64,000 nucleotides of DNA, taken from positions 1,798,001 through 1,862,000 of the forward strand of contig NZ_JAJVCN010000001.1 in NCBI RefSeq assembly GCF_021390435.2. The letters run 5' to 3'. How positions within the stretch are numbered: the stretch's first letter is position 1; each line of letters starts with the position of its first letter. Both the position numbers and the translations under genes were made by a program. The notes below the pieces were generated by a model. The model saw only the letters and a list, made by a program, of their open reading frames with translations, did not search any database and had not been told where the DNA came from. Below, in pieces: positions 52,321 through 61,509 of the stretch. Origin of the DNA: Kibdelosporangium philippinense. GTDB lineage: Bacteria > Actinomycetota > Actinomycetes > Mycobacteriales > Pseudonocardiaceae.

Positions 52321-55071
52321 ATGGGGCCGGAAACCGATATCCAGGTCCTTGGGCCATGGGAGATCCGGCGTGACGGCGAGGTCGTGGCGATCCCGCCGGG
52401 GCAGTTGCGTGTCCTGCTGGCCGCGTTGGTCGTCTCGGCCAACCACCCAGTCACCACGGACACGCTGGCCGAACGACTGTGGCCCGACGAGCAGCCTGGC
52501 AACGCTCGCGGGTCCTTGCACACCTATGTAGGCCGTCTCCGGCAGCTACTTGGCCGCAACGTCATCGAGCGCGTCTCCGCCGGTCGCTACCAGCTTGGCG
52601 TCAAGTCTGACCGGGTCGACGTCTATCGGTTCCGCGAGCTGCTGCGCCAGTCCCGTGCGCAGGTGGACTCGAAGCAGGAACTGGCACTTCTTTGTGAGGC
52701 GCTGCGGCTGTGGCGCGGCAGGCCGTTCTCCGACGTGGCCTCGTCCTGGGTCGATCGGGATGTCGTGCCGCGGCTGACCGAGGAGTGGTTCGCCGCGACC
52801 GAGCGGCGGATCGACATCGAGATGGACGTCCGGCAGCCCGAGTCGATCATCGCCGAACTGCACGAGCTGACTGATCAATATCCAACCCGCGAATCGCTGT
52901 GGGTCCGGCTGATCTCGGCCCTGCACCGGGCTGGCAGGCGAGAAGACGCGCTGGTCGCGTACGCCCAGGTGTTCCGGATTCTCAGCGACGAGTTCGGCAT
53001 CGATCCTGGCGCCGAACTACAGCGGCTGCGGCGTGAGATCCTGCAGGGAAACCGGATGACGCTGCCTTGGTCGCCAGCGCCGCGTCAGCTCCCGCACGAC
53101 ATCGCCAAGTTCACCGGCAGGCAGGAAGAGCTCACCAAGCTCGACGCGCTGCTGACGAACCTCGACGGCGCGCCGATCATCGTCTCGATCGACGGCGCCC
53201 CAGGGATGGGCAAGACCGCGCTGGCTCTGCACTGGGCGCATCGGGTGGCTGACAAGTACTCCGACGTCCAGCTCTACCTCAACCTGCGCGGCTATGGCCC
53301 GGGTGAGCCGATCCGGCCGAACGCGGCGACTGAGGCGCTGTTGCGTGAGCTCGGGGTGCCTGGCGAAGCCATTCCGTCCGATGTGGACGAGCGGTCGGCG
53401 TTGCTGCGCAGCAAACTGTCCGACCGGCGCCCGTTGATCCTGCTGGACAACGCGCGGGACGCCGGTCAGGTGCGGCCGTTGCTGCCGGGGTCATCAGCGC
53501 TGGTGATCGTCACGAGCCGGAACCAGTTGCGTGGGCTGTCGGTGCGGGACGGCGCCCATCGCGTGACGCTGAACCCGATGGCGCACCGGCAGGCCATCGA
53601 CCTGCTGTCGTCGGCCATCGGGCCGCACCGCGTGGCCGAGGAGCCCACAGCGGCCGCACGGCTGGTCAAGTTGTGTGACTATTTGCCTTTGGCACTGGCG
53701 ATTGTGGCTGAACGCGCCCATCGCACCGATTCGTTGGCCGACGTCGTGCTGGCGCTGGAGGACGAGAAAGCGCGGCTGGACAATCTCGGCAGCGGTGATG
53801 GTGATCCGCATACGGATCTACGTGCGGCGCTGTCGTGGTCCTATCGCGCCTTGCGTAAGTCGGCTGCGTTGATGTTCCGCAAGCTCGGTTTGTTGCCTGC
53901 CAACGACATTGGGCTTGACACGGCCGCTGCGTTGAGTGGATTGCCGCGTGGGCAGGCGAAGGACGCGCTCGACCAACTGATCGCGACCAACCTGCTGGAG
54001 CAGCCGCAGCCGGGACGCTATCAGATGCACGACCTGATTCGCTTGTATGCGACCAACTTGGTGATGACCTACGAGTTGCAGGCCGAGCGGGAAGAGGCGG
54101 TCGAGCGCGTGCTCGACTGGTACCTGCACGCAGCCGTAGCTGCGGACAAAGTCATGGTCCCGCACCGCAACCGCGACTTCGTGGCGCCGTACAAGGCTCG
54201 GATCCCGCCGCCGGTCTTCGTCGATGCCCAGGAAGCGGCCGCTTGGTTTAATGAGGAGTACGAGTCCCTGCGTTCGGTCACCGCGTGGGCCGTGGCCAAC
54301 GGGTGGGACGGTCATGCGTGGCGGATCGCGTTGGCGTTGACGACCTTGTTCGACAGCGTGGTGCCGTGGCGCGAGGGCCTCAGGTTCTTCCAGTCCGCAT
54401 TGGACAGCGCAAGGGCCGCGGGCGAGCGGGTGGGCGAGGCGTACTTGCTCAATTCAGTCGGCTGTATCCACCTGGACAAGGAGGAGTACCACCGGGCGAA
54501 GTCCTACTTCGAACGGTCACTTGCTCGATTCCGTGAGCTGGACATCGATCGCGGCTTGGGCATGACGCTCGGGAACTTGTCGATCACCCATGCGAAGCTC
54601 GGCGATGGCGAGAGCGCTCGTGACTACGCGAAGACCGCGTTGAAGCTGTCCGAGGATCTCGACTATCCCCGTGGTATCACACAGAACCTGGACAACCTCG
54701 GCATCGGGCTGACGATGTCCGGCGACTACGCCGGGGCGGTCGAATGCCATCTTCAGGCGCACGAACGCTTCCAGCGCACCGGCGATGTGACGATCGAGGC
54801 GTTCAACCAGCACAATCTTGGCCTGGCGTACGCACGTCTTGGTAATGTCCCACAAGCGATCCGGGCCTTCCATACCTCGATCTCCTTGCACCGCACCACC
54901 GCCAACCGTCGCTGGGAAGCCGCGACCATGGTCGACCTTGGGGTCGCGCTCAACGACGCTGGGCACTCCCGGATCGCCCGTGGCGTACTGAAGTCGGCCA
55001 TGGGCATCATGTCCGAGCTGGCGGACCCACGGGCCACGGACATCGAAGCGCGGCTCGCCACAATGGTCTAG
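52321..55071 (+). CDS. AfsR-type SARP regulator (SARP + NB-ARC + TPR)
   Basis: This 916-residue protein has an OmpR-like wHTH and BTAD (residues 5-250, PPGQLRVLLAALVVSANHPV), an NB-ARC with Walker A APGMGKTALALHWAHR, and a long TPR array (about 620-900, RAKSYFERSLARFRELD, LDNLGIGLTMSGDYAG). This is the AfsR/RedD architecture. TPR and NB-ARC parts usually sense and oligomerise. No biosynthetic cluster is adjacent, so its targets are unknown. It is divergent from the XRE-SARP gene, so the two may regulate one another. Confidence 0.9.
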   Translation: MGPETDIQVLGPWEIRRDGEVVAIPPGQLRVLLAALVVSANHPVTTDTLAERLWPDEQPGNARGSLHTYVGRLRQLLGRNVIERVSAGRYQLGVKSDRVDVYRFRELLRQSRAQVDSKQELALLCEALRLWRGRPFSDVASSWVDRDVVPRLTEEWFAATERRIDIEMDVRQPESIIAELHELTDQYPTRESLWVRLISALHRAGRREDALVAYAQVFRILSDEFGIDPGAELQRLRREILQGNRMTLPWSPAPRQLPHDIAKFTGRQEELTKLDALLTNLDGAPIIVSIDGAPGMGKTALALHWAHRVADKYSDVQLYLNLRGYGPGEPIRPNAATEALLRELGVPGEAIPSDVDERSALLRSKLSDRRPLILLDNARDAGQVRPLLPGSSALVIVTSRNQLRGLSVRDGAHRVTLNPMAHRQAIDLLSSAIGPHRVAEEPTAAARLVKLCDYLPLALAIVAERAHRTDSLADVVLALEDEKARLDNLGSGDGDPHTDLRAALSWSYRALRKSAALMFRKLGLLPANDIGLDTAAALSGLPRGQAKDALDQLIATNLLEQPQPGRYQMHDLIRLYATNLVMTYELQAEREEAVERVLDWYLHAAVAADKVMVPHRNRDFVAPYKARIPPPVFVDAQEAAAWFNEEYESLRSVTAWAVANGWDGHAWRIALALTTLFDSVVPWREGLRFFQSALDSARAAGERVGEAYLLNSVGCIHLDKEEYHRAKSYFERSLARFRELDIDRGLGMTLGNLSITHAKLGDGESARDYAKTALKLSEDLDYPRGITQNLDNLGIGLTMSGDYAGAVECHLQAHERFQRTGDVTIEAFNQHNLGLAYARLGNVPQAIRAFHTSISLHRTTANRRWEAATMVDLGVALNDAGHSRIARGVLKSAMGIMSELADPRATDIEARLATMV

Positions 55072-55144
55072 CAACCCCGGGCATGATCGAGCGTCCTCTT
55101 GGGAAGCCGGATTTGCCGGCGCATTCTCGAGGGAGTCGAGAACG

Positions 55145-55666
55145 ATGTCACGAACGACATTTCTCTTGTTGATCACAATGCTGGCCGCGTTCCTGGTGCC
55201 GACGTCCGCGACCGCGGCACCCTATTGCGGCATCACATGGGGTTCACTGCCCAAGAGCGCACCGACGTCGGTAACGGGTGAACTGGTGAACATCCGCTCG
55301 GGCAGGCACGACTGCTACGACCGTCTGGTGCTGGACTTCCGGTCCCGTGTCGACGGATTCCACGTGTCCTATGTGGATCAGATGACCGAGGACCCGACCG
55401 GGAACCCGATCCCGTTGCGCGGCGGCGCGAAGCTGTCGGTCGCTGCTTTCGGGCCCGCGTACGACGCGAACGGTCAGCCGACGTACACCTTTGCCAACCG
55501 CCGTGAGCTCCTCAATTTCGCCGGGTACCAGACCTTCCGACAACTGGCCTGGGCTGGTTCGTTCGAGGCGGTCACCACGGTCGGCCTCGGTGTTCGCGCG
55601 CGATTGCCGTTCCGCGTGCTCACGTGGGACAACAAGGTTGTCGTGGACGTCGCCCACATCTGGTAA
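55145..55666 (+). CDS. Secreted AMIN-like domain protein
   Basis: This 173-residue protein has a signal peptide (LLLITMLAAFLVPTSATAAP). The mature part has a beta-rich fold: LVNIRSGRHDCYDRLVLDF (as in AMIN-like domains, with the R-x-G-x-H-x-CYDR pattern), VSYVDQMTEDPTG and LPFRVLTWDNKVVVDVAHIW. Two cysteines probably pair. It is followed by the palindromic repeat. It is likely cell-wall associated; function unknown. Confidence 0.78.
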   Translation: MSRTTFLLLITMLAAFLVPTSATAAPYCGITWGSLPKSAPTSVTGELVNIRSGRHDCYDRLVLDFRSRVDGFHVSYVDQMTEDPTGNPIPLRGGAKLSVAAFGPAYDANGQPTYTFANRRELLNFAGYQTFRQLAWAGSFEAVTTVGLGVRARLPFRVLTWDNKVVVDVAHIW

Positions 55667-55681
55667 AACCCCAGGTCCACC

Positions 55682-55727
55682 CTCGTGAGTGGTTAGCCGT
55701 GTTCTAACACGAATAACCACTCACGAG
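55682..55727. repeat. Dispersed palindromic repeat, copy 5 (between convergent genes)
   Basis: CTCGTGAGTGGTTA (55682-55695) pairs with 55714-55727, with an inner stem CGTGTT/AACACG (55698-55711). It lies in the 76-nt gap between the AMIN-like gene and the convergent GH3 gene and can terminate both. Confidence 0.8.
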
Positions 55728-55742
55728 TCGCACGCTGGGAAT

Positions 55743-58742
55743 TTAGCCTGCGCCGTAGGGGTAGAGCGGGTTGCCGTAGGTGCTCGGTGGTTGTTGACCG
55801 GCGTCGATTCGGGCCCTGATCTCGTTGCGTTGTGCGGGAGTCGCGGCAAGATCGTATGGTAGGTCCCACTGTTCCGTTGCGTCAGCGGGAATGTCACTGC
55901 CGCCTGGCCTGAGAACATCACCCAATGCTCGCGGCAACTGCCACGGCAGCTTGCCGCGAGCCGTGTAGTCGCCGAACAGCAGGCTGGCCAATGCCGGGCC
56001 CATCTCCTCGCCGCCGCGGTACGTGACCACGATGGCGCTCGCGAGGCCATGCCATTCTGTGATGACGTACGGCCGAGGCATGACTAAAGCGACTACCACA
56101 GGGATGCCTTGGCGTTGGAAGTTCTGGATCACCGCGACCTGATCCGGTGGCAGATAAGGCTGTTCCTTCACCCAGTTCGTACCATGGGTGTACGACGCCT
56201 CGCCGACCGCGACCACCGCGAGCTTCGGTGCCGGACCCGTGTCCTGATAGACGTTCACGCCTGCCTGGGATGCTCGTGCCTTGATCGCGTCAAGGATGTT
56301 CAGCGAGCCGTACTCCTGGTGGAAGTAGCTTGTCCAGACACAGCAAGCGTTTGAGTCCGTCGCGCGTGGCCCGGCGACGACGATGTTGTCACCGCGGTTC
56401 AAGCGAAGTGGCAGAACACCGTTGTTTTTCAACAAAGTCATCGACTCGCGCGCGGCTTGGTTGGCCAGGGCGGTGTACGCCGGTGTGTGGAAGCGATATG
56501 GGCCGTTGACCGGATCACCATACGGATTCTCGAACAGTCCCAATTGGAACTTCAGCCGCAGCACCCGGCGAACGGCGTCGTTGATCCTCGCCGCGGGCAC
56601 GTTCGCGGTGAACGACCCGATACTGAAACCCGGCGCGCCTGGGTCGGCGCCGCCCATGACATCGGATCCCGCGTTGGCCGCGCCGACCCAGGAGCCGGAA
56701 GGCAGCCAGTCGGTCGTGATCAGGCCGGCGAAGCCGAGATTCTGCCGCAGATAGGCGAGGATCTTCGCGCTGTCGCCCGCCCCTGGGCCGCCGGGATCGA
56801 GGAACGAACTGCCCGCGTAACCCGGCATGATGTTGACCGCACCGGCTTCCATCGCGGCGCGGAACGGAACCATGTGGTACTTGATGGTCACCGCGTCGAA
56901 CACAATGAGTGCCTCGCCGCCAGCGCCTTCGCCCGGCCAGTGCTTGACCGTGGCGAGCACGGACGAGGGGTTGAGCTCAGGGCCGCCTTGCAGTCCGGCG
57001 ACCAAAGCCCGCACCTGCGCGGCCGCGACTTCAGCGTTTTCGCCGTTGCCTTCCTGGATACGCGGATACAGCACCTTCGTACCCACCTCGGCGAGCGGGC
57101 CGAGCACGCCGCGTGCACTGACTTCGAGCTGCTCACGGCGTTGCATGTCACCGAGTTTGTAGTCCAGCGGGTAGTTCTTGCCTGCCGCAAGGGCACTTTG
57201 CAATGGGTATGTGGTCTTGTAGCCGCTGATCGTGTCGCCTGCGGAGATGAACGGGATGCCGAGTCTCGTGCCTGAGGACGCCAGCAGGATGGTGTGCAAG
57301 TCCTGCGCTTCCGCGGGCCCGAAGTGCCACCCAGCCCGCGGGAATGCCTGCGCGTTGTAGAACATCTGATACGCCTTCTCCTCGGCCGTCATCCGCCCGA
57401 GAAGGTCATTCACGCGGGCCCCGACCGGCTGGCGCCAGTCCTCGTACGGCTCGATGGCGCCGTTGCGGTTCAAATCCCTGCTGCCGTTGACGATCGACAC
57501 GCCGTCGGCGACGTTTTCCAGCGTTGGCACGTAGACGCTGAACTGCCGGATGTTGGACGGGCTTCCGTCACTGGCCACCACGAACCACTTGTAGGTCCAC
57601 CGGTCGGTGATATCCCAGGTGGGCGTGTAAGTCGTGCCGCTTACGTCGGCGACCTTCGTATACAGGTCGATGAGGTTGCCGGACGCGGCGAAGTTGTAGT
57701 CCTCACGGCTGACGTTGATCCACACCTGGTAGCGGGTCGCGCCAGGCATCGCGTTCCATGCCAGTGTCGGGCGCCGGGTGGTCGTGATCATCGCGCCGTC
57801 GGCCGGTGCTGCCAGCGCGAACCGGCCGGTGTTGGCTGGCGCTTTTGTCGGCGGTGACAGCAAAGGCGGCGTGGTTGTGGTGCTGTCGACCGTGCCGAAG
57901 ATCTGGAATTCCCAGAGGGAGTAGCCGTATCCGGTTGCTCTCGCGGTGCCGAGCATTCGGACGTATCTGCCGGTGCCGGTGGTGGTGAGTGTTTCGGTGC
58001 CGCCGGTTCCGGTTGTGGTGGTGTGGATCGGTGTCCAGTTCGTGGTGTCGTTCGATGTCTCGATCCGGTAGCCCTTGGCGTACGCGCCTTCCCAGACCAG
58101 CCTGACCTGGTTGATGATCGCCGGTCCGCCGAGGTCGACGCGGATCCACTGCGTGTCACTGAATTCGCTGGACCACCGGGTTGTCGTCCTGCCGTCGAGC
58201 GCGGCGGCAGGCGCGTTGCCGCCCTCCCATGACGAGGCGGTGACCTGCTTGAACTCGGAGATCAACGTCCCGGCGTCCGCGGTGAGCTCGCCGAAGACCT
58301 GGAACTCCCACAGCGAGTAGCCCCAGCCAGTCGCCCTTGCGGTGCCGAGCATTCGGACGTATCTGCCGGTGCCGGTGGTGGTGAGTGTTTCGGTGCCGCC
58401 GGTTCCGGTTGTGGTGGTGTGGATCGGTGTCCAGTTCGTGGCGTCGTTCGATGTCTCGATCCGGAAGGCGCTGGCGTACGCGGCCTCCCAGGACAGGGTG
58501 ACGCTGTCGATCCGTGCGGTGCCACCAAGATCGACCTGCACCCACTGCGGATCGGTGAACTGGCTGGACCATCGGGTGGCGGGATTGCCGTCGGTGGCGC
58601 TGGCGGCCGTGGTCGCGTCGTTCTCGATCGACGACGCGGTTGTCGTTTTGCCTTGGGACAGCAGAACACTCGCCGCCTGCGCCGTCACGACCAGGGACAG
58701 CAGCATGACGACAGCGAGCGCCAAACCCAGAACTCGGCGCAT
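55743..58742 (-). CDS. Secreted glycoside hydrolase family 3 with two discoidin/F5/8C domains
   Basis: This 999-residue protein has a signal peptide, two discoidin-like carbohydrate-binding domains (about residues 26-165 and 170-290, each with ATRWSSQF or TTRWSSEF and YGYSLWEFQ-type ends), a fibronectin-like domain (about 310-415) and a GH3 catalytic module. The module has KHWPGEGAGG, the nucleophile Asp in LITTDWLPSG and a C-terminal beta domain with the FGDYTARGKLPW motif. The two binding domains are almost identical in a 126-bp stretch. A LacI-type palindrome precedes the start. It is probably a beta-glucosidase or xylosidase. Confidence 0.9.
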   Translation of the reverse strand: MRRVLGLALAVVMLLSLVVTAQAASVLLSQGKTTTASSIENDATTAASATDGNPATRWSSQFTDPQWVQVDLGGTARIDSVTLSWEAAYASAFRIETSNDATNWTPIHTTTTGTGGTETLTTTGTGRYVRMLGTARATGWGYSLWEFQVFGELTADAGTLISEFKQVTASSWEGGNAPAAALDGRTTTRWSSEFSDTQWIRVDLGGPAIINQVRLVWEGAYAKGYRIETSNDTTNWTPIHTTTTGTGGTETLTTTGTGRYVRMLGTARATGYGYSLWEFQIFGTVDSTTTTPPLLSPPTKAPANTGRFALAAPADGAMITTTRRPTLAWNAMPGATRYQVWINVSREDYNFAASGNLIDLYTKVADVSGTTYTPTWDITDRWTYKWFVVASDGSPSNIRQFSVYVPTLENVADGVSIVNGSRDLNRNGAIEPYEDWRQPVGARVNDLLGRMTAEEKAYQMFYNAQAFPRAGWHFGPAEAQDLHTILLASSGTRLGIPFISAGDTISGYKTTYPLQSALAAGKNYPLDYKLGDMQRREQLEVSARGVLGPLAEVGTKVLYPRIQEGNGENAEVAAAQVRALVAGLQGGPELNPSSVLATVKHWPGEGAGGEALIVFDAVTIKYHMVPFRAAMEAGAVNIMPGYAGSSFLDPGGPGAGDSAKILAYLRQNLGFAGLITTDWLPSGSWVGAANAGSDVMGGADPGAPGFSIGSFTANVPAARINDAVRRVLRLKFQLGLFENPYGDPVNGPYRFHTPAYTALANQAARESMTLLKNNGVLPLRLNRGDNIVVAGPRATDSNACCVWTSYFHQEYGSLNILDAIKARASQAGVNVYQDTGPAPKLAVVAVGEASYTHGTNWVKEQPYLPPDQVAVIQNFQRQGIPVVVALVMPRPYVITEWHGLASAIVVTYRGGEEMGPALASLLFGDYTARGKLPWQLPRALGDVLRPGGSDIPADATEQWDLPYDLAATPAQRNEIRARIDAGQQPPSTYGNPLYPYGAG
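57943..58464. repeat. Near-identical 126-bp tandem segment in the GH3 gene
   Basis: Bases 57943-58068 and 58339-58464 are identical except for one position (T/C in the middle of the GTGTCG/GCGTCG segment). The surrounding discoidin-domain sequence is less similar. This suggests gene conversion or a recent duplication within the gene. Confidence 0.85.
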
Positions 58743-58772
58743 AGTCAGCTCCCATGCAGGGTGATGAATCTG

Positions 58773-58786
58773 GGAGAGCGCTCTCC
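58773..58786 (-). promoter_or_regulatory. LacI-type operator before the GH3 gene
   Basis: GGAGAGCGCTCTCC is a perfect 14-bp palindrome, 31 nt upstream of the GH3 ATG. It resembles CebR/BglR-type operators (GGGAGCGCTCCC) that control glycosidase genes in actinomycetes. The repressor is not in this window, and the broken LacI gene at 41 kb is unrelated in position. Confidence 0.65.
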
Positions 58787-58872
58787 GAGACCTAGCGTGT
58801 CCGACGGATCGCCCTTAAGTCAAGCCATGTGGACCTATACGTGCCTCCCATGGCGTTGAAACTGTGGGGGAC

Positions 58873-60102
58873 ATGCGCCGAATCGGGATCATTGGAGCGG
58901 GCCAGGCAGGCCTCGTGCTGGCACTGGGTTTGCAGAAACGCGGCTACGAGGTGACGGTCGTCGCCGAGAAAACAGCGGATGAGGTCAGGCAAGGGCGGCT
59001 GATCTCCAACCAGTGCGTCTTCCATCCGGCGCTGCAGCGGGAACGTGAGCTCGGCATCAACTTCTGGGACGACGAAGTCCAGCCGGTCGAAGAAGTCGCG
59101 TTCAAGGCAGCGGGCGCCCCTGGCACGACGGAACCCGTGATCTCCTGGGGGCAGAAGTTCGATCACCAAGCCCAGTCAGTGGATCAGCGGGTGAAGGTCT
59201 CCGACTGGATGACCCTGTTCGAGGCCCAGGGCGGCGAAATCCGCTACCAGAAGGTGACTCCGGCTGACCTCGACTCCTACGCCGTCTCGTTTGACCTGGT
59301 CATCGTGGCCGCGGGCCGTGGACCTCAGTTCGATGCGTTGTTCCCGCGTAACGCTGAACTTTCGCCGTACTCGGAGCCGCAGCGGGCGATCGGGATCGCC
59401 TACGTCCGCACGAAGCATCCGATGTTGCCGGGTTTGACGTTCAACCTCGGCCCGTTCGGTGAGAACTTCGTGCTGCCAGTGCTTTCCGTGCAGGGGAACG
59501 TGCATGGGATTGGTTTCTTCGGCCTTCCGGGAAGCCCGATGGATGTCTGGCAGGACGTCAAGGACATCGACCAGCACATGGAGATCGGCCTTCGCCTGTT
59601 GCGTTCTTACTTCCCTTGGGACGCGGGGATTCTGGAGGAAGCCGAGCCCGCGGGCCCGCTGGAGGCGTTGTATGGGGCGATCACGCCGATCGTCCGGCAT
59701 CCCGTCGGCAAGCTCCCGTCCGGCAAGTTGGTGCTGGCCATGGGGGACACCGCGGTGACCAACGACCCGGTCGGCGGCCAGGGCGCGAACATGGCCGCGC
59801 ACGCGGCAAGGTCGTACCAGGAGGCAATCCTCGCCCAGGGGGACAAGGAGTTCGACGAGCAGTTCATGCACGAGGCATTCGGGAAGTACTGGGCTGTGGC
59901 CCAACATGCGACCGCGTTCAACAACGCCCTGCTCGCCCCGCCCCCAGAGCACGTCCTCGCCACCCTGGCCACAGCACAGCGCGTGCCCGAGGTCGCCCAC
60001 AGGTTCGCCCACCTGTTTGAAAACCCGGTCGGCTACACCGGATGGCTGGACAACCCAGCAGCGTCAATGAAGTACCTGGCCGAAGCCACAGTCCGAACCT
60101 AA
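58873..60102 (+). CDS. StyA-like FAD-dependent monooxygenase
   Basis: This 409-residue flavoprotein starts at ATG 58873; an upstream GTG at 58864 is possible. The dinucleotide-binding motif is GIIGAGQAGLVLALGLQ, followed by an LISNQCVFHPALQRE segment and a late GDTAVTNDPVGGQGANMAAHAARSY (in parts) that matches styrene monooxygenase StyA. Such enzymes need a separate flavin reductase (StyB), which is not encoded nearby. Epoxidation of an alkene or indole oxidation is likely; the substrate is unknown. Confidence 0.82.
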   Translation: MRRIGIIGAGQAGLVLALGLQKRGYEVTVVAEKTADEVRQGRLISNQCVFHPALQRERELGINFWDDEVQPVEEVAFKAAGAPGTTEPVISWGQKFDHQAQSVDQRVKVSDWMTLFEAQGGEIRYQKVTPADLDSYAVSFDLVIVAAGRGPQFDALFPRNAELSPYSEPQRAIGIAYVRTKHPMLPGLTFNLGPFGENFVLPVLSVQGNVHGIGFFGLPGSPMDVWQDVKDIDQHMEIGLRLLRSYFPWDAGILEEAEPAGPLEALYGAITPIVRHPVGKLPSGKLVLAMGDTAVTNDPVGGQGANMAAHAARSYQEAILAQGDKEFDEQFMHEAFGKYWAVAQHATAFNNALLAPPPEHVLATLATAQRVPEVAHRFAHLFENPVGYTGWLDNPAASMKYLAEATVRT

Positions 60103-60221
60103 CCCCCGCCGTGTCCACCATTCCGACACAGTGTGTCCACCTTTGCAGAACATGGAGATGCACATTCCCGCACCCCAAGATCACACGTATTAAATTCCCC
60201 CTGGCTGGGTAACAATGCGTC

Positions 60222-61346
60222 GTGGTCGCAACCTACCTGCTGCCGGTCCAGACGGCGTTGCTGCTGTTCCCGATCGTCGTGCTGCTCGTGATGCTGCCGG
60301 TCGCCGTGGTCAGCTACCGCCGCAGAGGCCGCGCAGGAGGTTGGGCGACGGTCATCTTCTACGCCTTCCTGTTCTACCTCCTCGCCGCGGTCATGCAGAC
60401 GATCATGCCCCTGCCACGGAACCCGGAGTGGTACTGCGCGACCCAGAACTACGCCAGCACGCCCCAACTCCGGCCCTTCTACTTCATCGAAGTGGTCGAC
60501 CAACGGGCGAGAGGCCGCTGGACGCCGGGGGCGATGATCCGCAACCCAGCGCTGTGGAGCACCGCACTCAACGTCGTCCTGCTGATCCCGCTCGGCTTCT
60601 TCCTGCGCTACATGGCAAAGAGCCGTTTCCTCGCAGCCACCGCGATCGGCTTCGGCACCTCGCTGCTGTTCGAACTGACCCAGTTGACCGGCCTGTGGTT
60701 CGTCTACCCATGTGCCTACCGGCTGTTCAGTGTGGACGACCTGATCCTGAACACGGCCGGAGCAATGATCGGCTGGCTGATCGCAGGCCCACTGATCCGC
60801 GTGCTACCCAACCTCGAACCCGATCGAGACCGGAAGCGTTACGCGGCAAGGGTAACCCCAAGCCGCCGCGTCTTCGCGCTCCTGGCTGACATCGTCGGAT
60901 TCGCCACGCTGACCGCGTTCGTCCTCGGCATCATGACGCTGCTCGGTAGCTCACCGAAGGGACCAGTCGTCGTAGTCCTGGCCGGAGTCTGGTTCCTGCT
61001 CGTGCCAACCCTGACCGGGTCCACGCCAGGCAAACGCGCGATGCTCCTGCGGATCGAACGCACCAACGGCCATCGGGCAGGCCCGATCTCGTTGGCGGCG
61101 CGCTACGGAATCCTGTTGTCTCCGTTGTGGTTGCTGTGGATCGCGCTGTCCGTCGACGAATGGGACGTTTTCGCCAACCCCGAGCAGTTGCTTATTCCCG
61201 TTGGTGCCGTGGTTTCTTTGTTCGTGGTCGGCATCTGGACCCCGCTCGCGGTGTTCTTCGGTCACGAATCCGCGCCCTACGAGCGCCTTACTCGCACCAC
61301 CAATGTCGCGATCGTCGCGGCTCGAACAGAAGTTCCTGTTTCATGA
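60222..61346 (+). CDS. VanZ-family protein fused to an RDD domain
   Basis: This 374-residue membrane protein starts with GTG 60222. The first half has four to five segments of the VanZ type (LNVVLLIPLGFFLRYM, SLLFELTQLTG and VDDLILNTAGAMIGW). The second half is RDD-like (RRVFALLADIVGFATLT, TGSTPGKRAMLLRIE, a YGILLSPLWLLWIA segment). VanZ gives low-level teicoplanin resistance in enterococci, and RDD proteins include ion antiporters. The fusion occurs in other actinomycetes, but the role is unknown. Confidence 0.82.
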   Translation: MVATYLLPVQTALLLFPIVVLLVMLPVAVVSYRRRGRAGGWATVIFYAFLFYLLAAVMQTIMPLPRNPEWYCATQNYASTPQLRPFYFIEVVDQRARGRWTPGAMIRNPALWSTALNVVLLIPLGFFLRYMAKSRFLAATAIGFGTSLLFELTQLTGLWFVYPCAYRLFSVDDLILNTAGAMIGWLIAGPLIRVLPNLEPDRDRKRYAARVTPSRRVFALLADIVGFATLTAFVLGIMTLLGSSPKGPVVVVLAGVWFLLVPTLTGSTPGKRAMLLRIERTNGHRAGPISLAARYGILLSPLWLLWIALSVDEWDVFANPEQLLIPVGAVVSLFVVGIWTPLAVFFGHESAPYERLTRTTNVAIVAARTEVPVS

Positions 61347-61509
61347 ACATGTGAAGAGTGGAAACTGTTTACAAATGATTGAATGTTGGTGTTCTCACTG
61401 TAGAAGGTGTATGCGGTCAGTCATCCAACTGGTCGTTACTTGTCGTACGACCTTGTGCTCGTAGGCATTTGTTGACAGGATCTCCTGTTGCTTTCGAGGA
61501 GGGGATCCA

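Noticed and set aside
57943..58464. Possible CRISPR-like direct repeat
   Set aside because: Only two copies of 126 bp inside a coding region encoding discoidin domains; no spacer pattern.
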